From Arachis hypogaea (Eukaryota > Streptophyta > Magnoliopsida > Fabales > Fabaceae), in contig NC_092053.1 of the NCBI RefSeq assembly GCF_003086295.3, positions 89,438,745-89,502,744 on the forward strand: a DNA stretch of 64,000 nt, written 5' to 3'. A model generated the notes under the pieces. It had not been told where the DNA came from, did no database searches, and saw only the letters and a list, made by a program, of their open reading frames with translations. Positions within the stretch are counted from its first letter, which is position 1; each line of letters opens with the position of its first letter. Shown piece by piece: positions 61,235-64,000 of this stretch. Both the position numbers and the translations under genes were made by a program.

Positions 61235-64000
61235 ATGACAAGTAGGAGAGGAGAGACATCAACTCCTCCATATACCGAACCAGAGAGGACCCTTCATAGA
61301 CTGAGAAGGGAAGCAAGAGGGAAGAGAGTACTGGGAGAAGAGGAATCTGAAGGAGAATCTGAGGACAATTTTGAGGAAGCTTTAGATCTCAATATGGATA
61401 GAGAAGTTCACAACCATGAGAGAGCTGATGGAAACAATGCCATTCCTGAGAGGAGGGTTCTTAGTTCATACATAAACCCAACCTCTGGGAATTGTGGTAG
61501 CAGCATTCAGAAACCACCCATTCAGGCCAACAATTTTGAACTCAAACCACAGCTAATATCACTTGTGGAGAATCATTGTTCATTTGGTGGGAGTGCTAAT
61601 GAAGATCCCAACCAACATCTCACAAAATTTCTGAGAATTTGTGACACTGTGAAGTCCAATGGAGTCCAGGAAGATGCCTATAAACTGCTTTTGTTCCCAT
61701 TTTCACTTAGGGACAAAGCAGCTAAGTGGCTGGAATCATTCCCAAGGGGGAGTCTAACAACATGGGATGAGGTGGAAAGCAAGTTTCTGGCACGTTTCTA
61801 CCCCCACAAAAGGTCAATAGGCTTCGATCTGAGGTTCAGACTTTTAGACAACAAGATGGTGAAACTCTCTACGAGGCATGGGAGAGATTCAAGGATTTGA
61901 CAAGGAAATGCCCACCAGACATGTTCCATGATTGGGTGCAATTGCATATTTTCTATGATGGACTCTCTTATGAATCAAGGAAGGCTGTAGACCATTCATC
62001 AGGAGGTTCATTGAACAGGAAAAAGACTGTGGAAGAAGCCATTGAAGTGATTGAGACAGTGGCTGAGAATGAGTACTACTATGCATCAGAGAGGCACAAC
62101 ACTAAGGGAGTCATGGAGCTGAACCATGTTGATACAATTCTAGCCCAAAACAAGGTGTTTGCCAAGCAACTAGCAGAGCTTACCAGGCAATTAGAAACAA
62201 AGCAAGTGGCTGCAATACACACACAAGATCAAGAGGAAGTAAGCATTGAAGGAGGTAATTGGGAAGAGGCAAACTCTGTGGGAAACCAACAAAGGCAATC
62301 ATATGATCCACATTCCAACACTTACAACCCAGGATGGAAAAATCACCCAAACTTTGGGTGGGGGAACCAACAAACCCAACCACATAACCACAAACCTTAC
62401 AACCACAACCAACATAACAATTCCACATACCAAAACTCCAACCAAAGATCATACCAAGCCACACAAAACACTTACTCCCAACCATCATATCATGGCCAAA
62501 ATAATCAACCTACCCAACCTAATCCGAACCAACAATTTCAAGATCAATTAAACCGGATAGAAGGAATGATGGCAACCATGAGTCAAGACATAACCGAATT
62601 GAAAAGCTTCAGGGATGATGTGAGAGCTACCTTAAGAAACCATGGTGAAAAACTCAAGAGGATGGAGTCTCAAGTAGGAGAGCTATCTCAACAGGCCCCC
62701 AAATCAACTGCAGTGTTCCCTAGTGACACAGAAAAGAATCCTAAAGGGGAACAAAAGAGAGTGAGATGGGAAGAATGCAAGGCCATCACCATATTGAAGG
62801 AAGTCTCAGAAGAAGAAGGAATCAGGCCCTCAGAACAGGAGCCAGAAATCTTGAAGGAAGGTGTGGAGGAAGCTAAGCAGGAAAGTGAAACTGAGCAAGC
62901 CAAGGAACTGCAAAAAGGCACGATGGAAACATACCAACCAAAAGCACCATTTCCTCAGAGGTTAGGAGGAGGTGAAAAAGGGAAAACCTATTCAAGGTTT
63001 TTAGAGAAATTTAAGTCTCTCCATATCAATATTCCCTTTCTTGAGATTCTCCATCAAATGCCTACACACATCACGTATTTAAAGGAATTGTTGAGCAAGA
63101 AAAGAGTTTTGAAGGGAGGACAAACGGTAACAATGAACAAAGAATGCAGTGCCCTCATCAAGAAGGACACAGTCTCTAAGAAAACAGACCCAGGAAGCTT
63201 TCATATTCCTTGCATCATAGGAGAAACAAAAATTGACAGAGGATTCTGTGATCTAGGAGCTAGCATAAATGTGATGCCTCTAACTCTTATGAAGAGGCTA
63301 CAACTGAATGAGGTGAGATCCACTGATGTAATCATACAACTGGCTGACAAAACTCAGAAGCAAGCTGAAGGGGTAGTTGAGAATGTGCTGGTGAAAGTGG
63401 GAGATTATTACTTCCCCACAGACTTTGTCATTTTGAACATGGAGGAAAGCTACCTACACCCTATCATTCTGGGAAGGCCATTTCTAGCCACTGCTAGAGC
63501 ACTCATAGATGTAGAACAAGGAGAGCTAATTTTGAGAATACATGATGAACAGCTCATTTTCAATGTTTTCAAACCTGCATCTGAGCCTGAACCAGAACAT
63601 GAAAAGCCTAAGGATGAGAGTAGCCATCTGTGTCTGGAGGAAAGCAATCCGGCAGCTGAAACTCTGAAACAGTCCTTGGAAAGCAAACAAGAATTGCAAG
63701 AGTTAAAGCCACAAGAATCAATAGAAACAGATCAGAAGGATCCTCCCGGCATAAGGGTCAATGAAGAAAGCTTCAAGAGAAAGGGAAGCATTGTAAAGAA
63801 ATTGCCAAGAGGGTGGAGAAACAAGAAAATTCCCACTGAAGGTTTCTCTCCGGGAGATAAAGTGATATCAAGTCATTATCTGCCAATCCCACCTGACCTC
63901 AAAACCATTCCTTCCCAGCTCCCTCAAGTATTCACAATCAGGAAAGTTCTTTCTATGGAACATTTAGAGGTCATGAAGGAATCAAGTGGGGACGTTTGCA
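61235..64000 (+). pseudogene. gag: Element G gag-protease, one frameshift, 3' end outside window
   Basis: ATG at 61235 (MTSRRGETSTPPYTEPERTL). The first frame stops at 61900 because the C run at 61801-61805 has five Cs where F has six (53817-53822). The other frame is open from there to the end of the window with no stop, about 730 codons. It carries the rest of Gag (YEAWERFKDLTRKCP), the linker, the protease (GFCDLGASINVMP, ILGRPFLATARALIDVEQGE near 63470-63530) and the GWRNKKIPTEGFSPGDKVIS tail. F has the six-C version but a different indel later, so the two copies broke independently. Confidence 0.85.

Larger units (their letters stand above)
58596..64000 (+). mobile_element. G: type F element, plus strand, runs off the right edge
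   Basis: 5' LTR 58596-60950, primer site 60957-60974, gag-protease from 61235. Inserted after CATAGC in the E2-like element. 3' part and LTR are outside the window. Confidence 0.9.

Noticed and set aside
1..64000. Reverse transcriptase, RNase H or integrase core
   Set aside because: I looked for YxDD-like, HHCC-like and DDE-like contexts in the long frames and found none. A weak fragment in a broken frame cannot be excluded by eye.

Overview
This window is plant nuclear DNA made almost entirely of LTR retrotransposons, nested in and broken by one another. I see no bacterial-style genes and no convincing intact host gene. Every complete primer-binding site is TGGCGCCGTTGCCGGGGA or its complement, which pairs with the 3' end of plant tRNA-Asp. 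The Gag proteins carry a Retrotrans_gag-type core, followed by a pepsin-like protease with a CDLG active site and an ILGRPFLAT motif. Together these fit the Athila branch of Ty3/Gypsy. Sequence style (GGCGTTTAACGCC hairpins, repeated AAGTTTGGTGTTG) suggests a legume, plausibly peanut (Arachis); that is recall, not a database match. No reverse transcriptase, RNase H or integrase core was found, so all the elements look non-autonomous.

Layout. 1-1511: end of a type C element and its 3' LTR. 1512-3522: non-LTR flank with a broken ORF. 3523-8662: type A element, whose 3' LTR is fused at 8662 to the truncated 5' LTR of a type C element (8663-16114). 16115-21982: truncated minus-strand type N element (D). 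21983-24728: second copy of the 834-3522 segment. 24729-39030: second type A element (B), split by a complete 10,265-bp type N element (26553-36817) with a 5-bp target duplication and two 1,758-bp LTRs. Near 39030 the sequence flips to minus strand: 39031-45823 is a gag-protease element with A-type LTRs (E1), sharing its right LTR with a second element (E2, 45824-47539). E2 is interrupted by a complete type F element (47540-57068). At about 57090 orientation flips again: 57090-58595 is a plus-strand E2-like piece, cut by a second type F element (G, 58596 to beyond the end).

Coding content ranges from nearly full gag-protease frames (N, E1, F, G), through shrunken gag (E2), to a 21-residue ORF in B that joins the first codons of the polyprotein directly to its last ones. 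C carries an unrelated tyrosine/proline-rich and acidic ORF.

The most interesting signal is non-coding. Families with otherwise different LTRs share one architecture: a palindrome in the first bases of the LTR, palindrome arrays in U3 just upstream of TATAAATAG, a short hairpin near the R/U5 end, the tRNA-Asp primer site, a conserved stem-loop just after the polyprotein stop codon, and several copies of the polypurine-tract core. In several of these hairpins both arms change together between copies or families, so structure is kept while sequence drifts.
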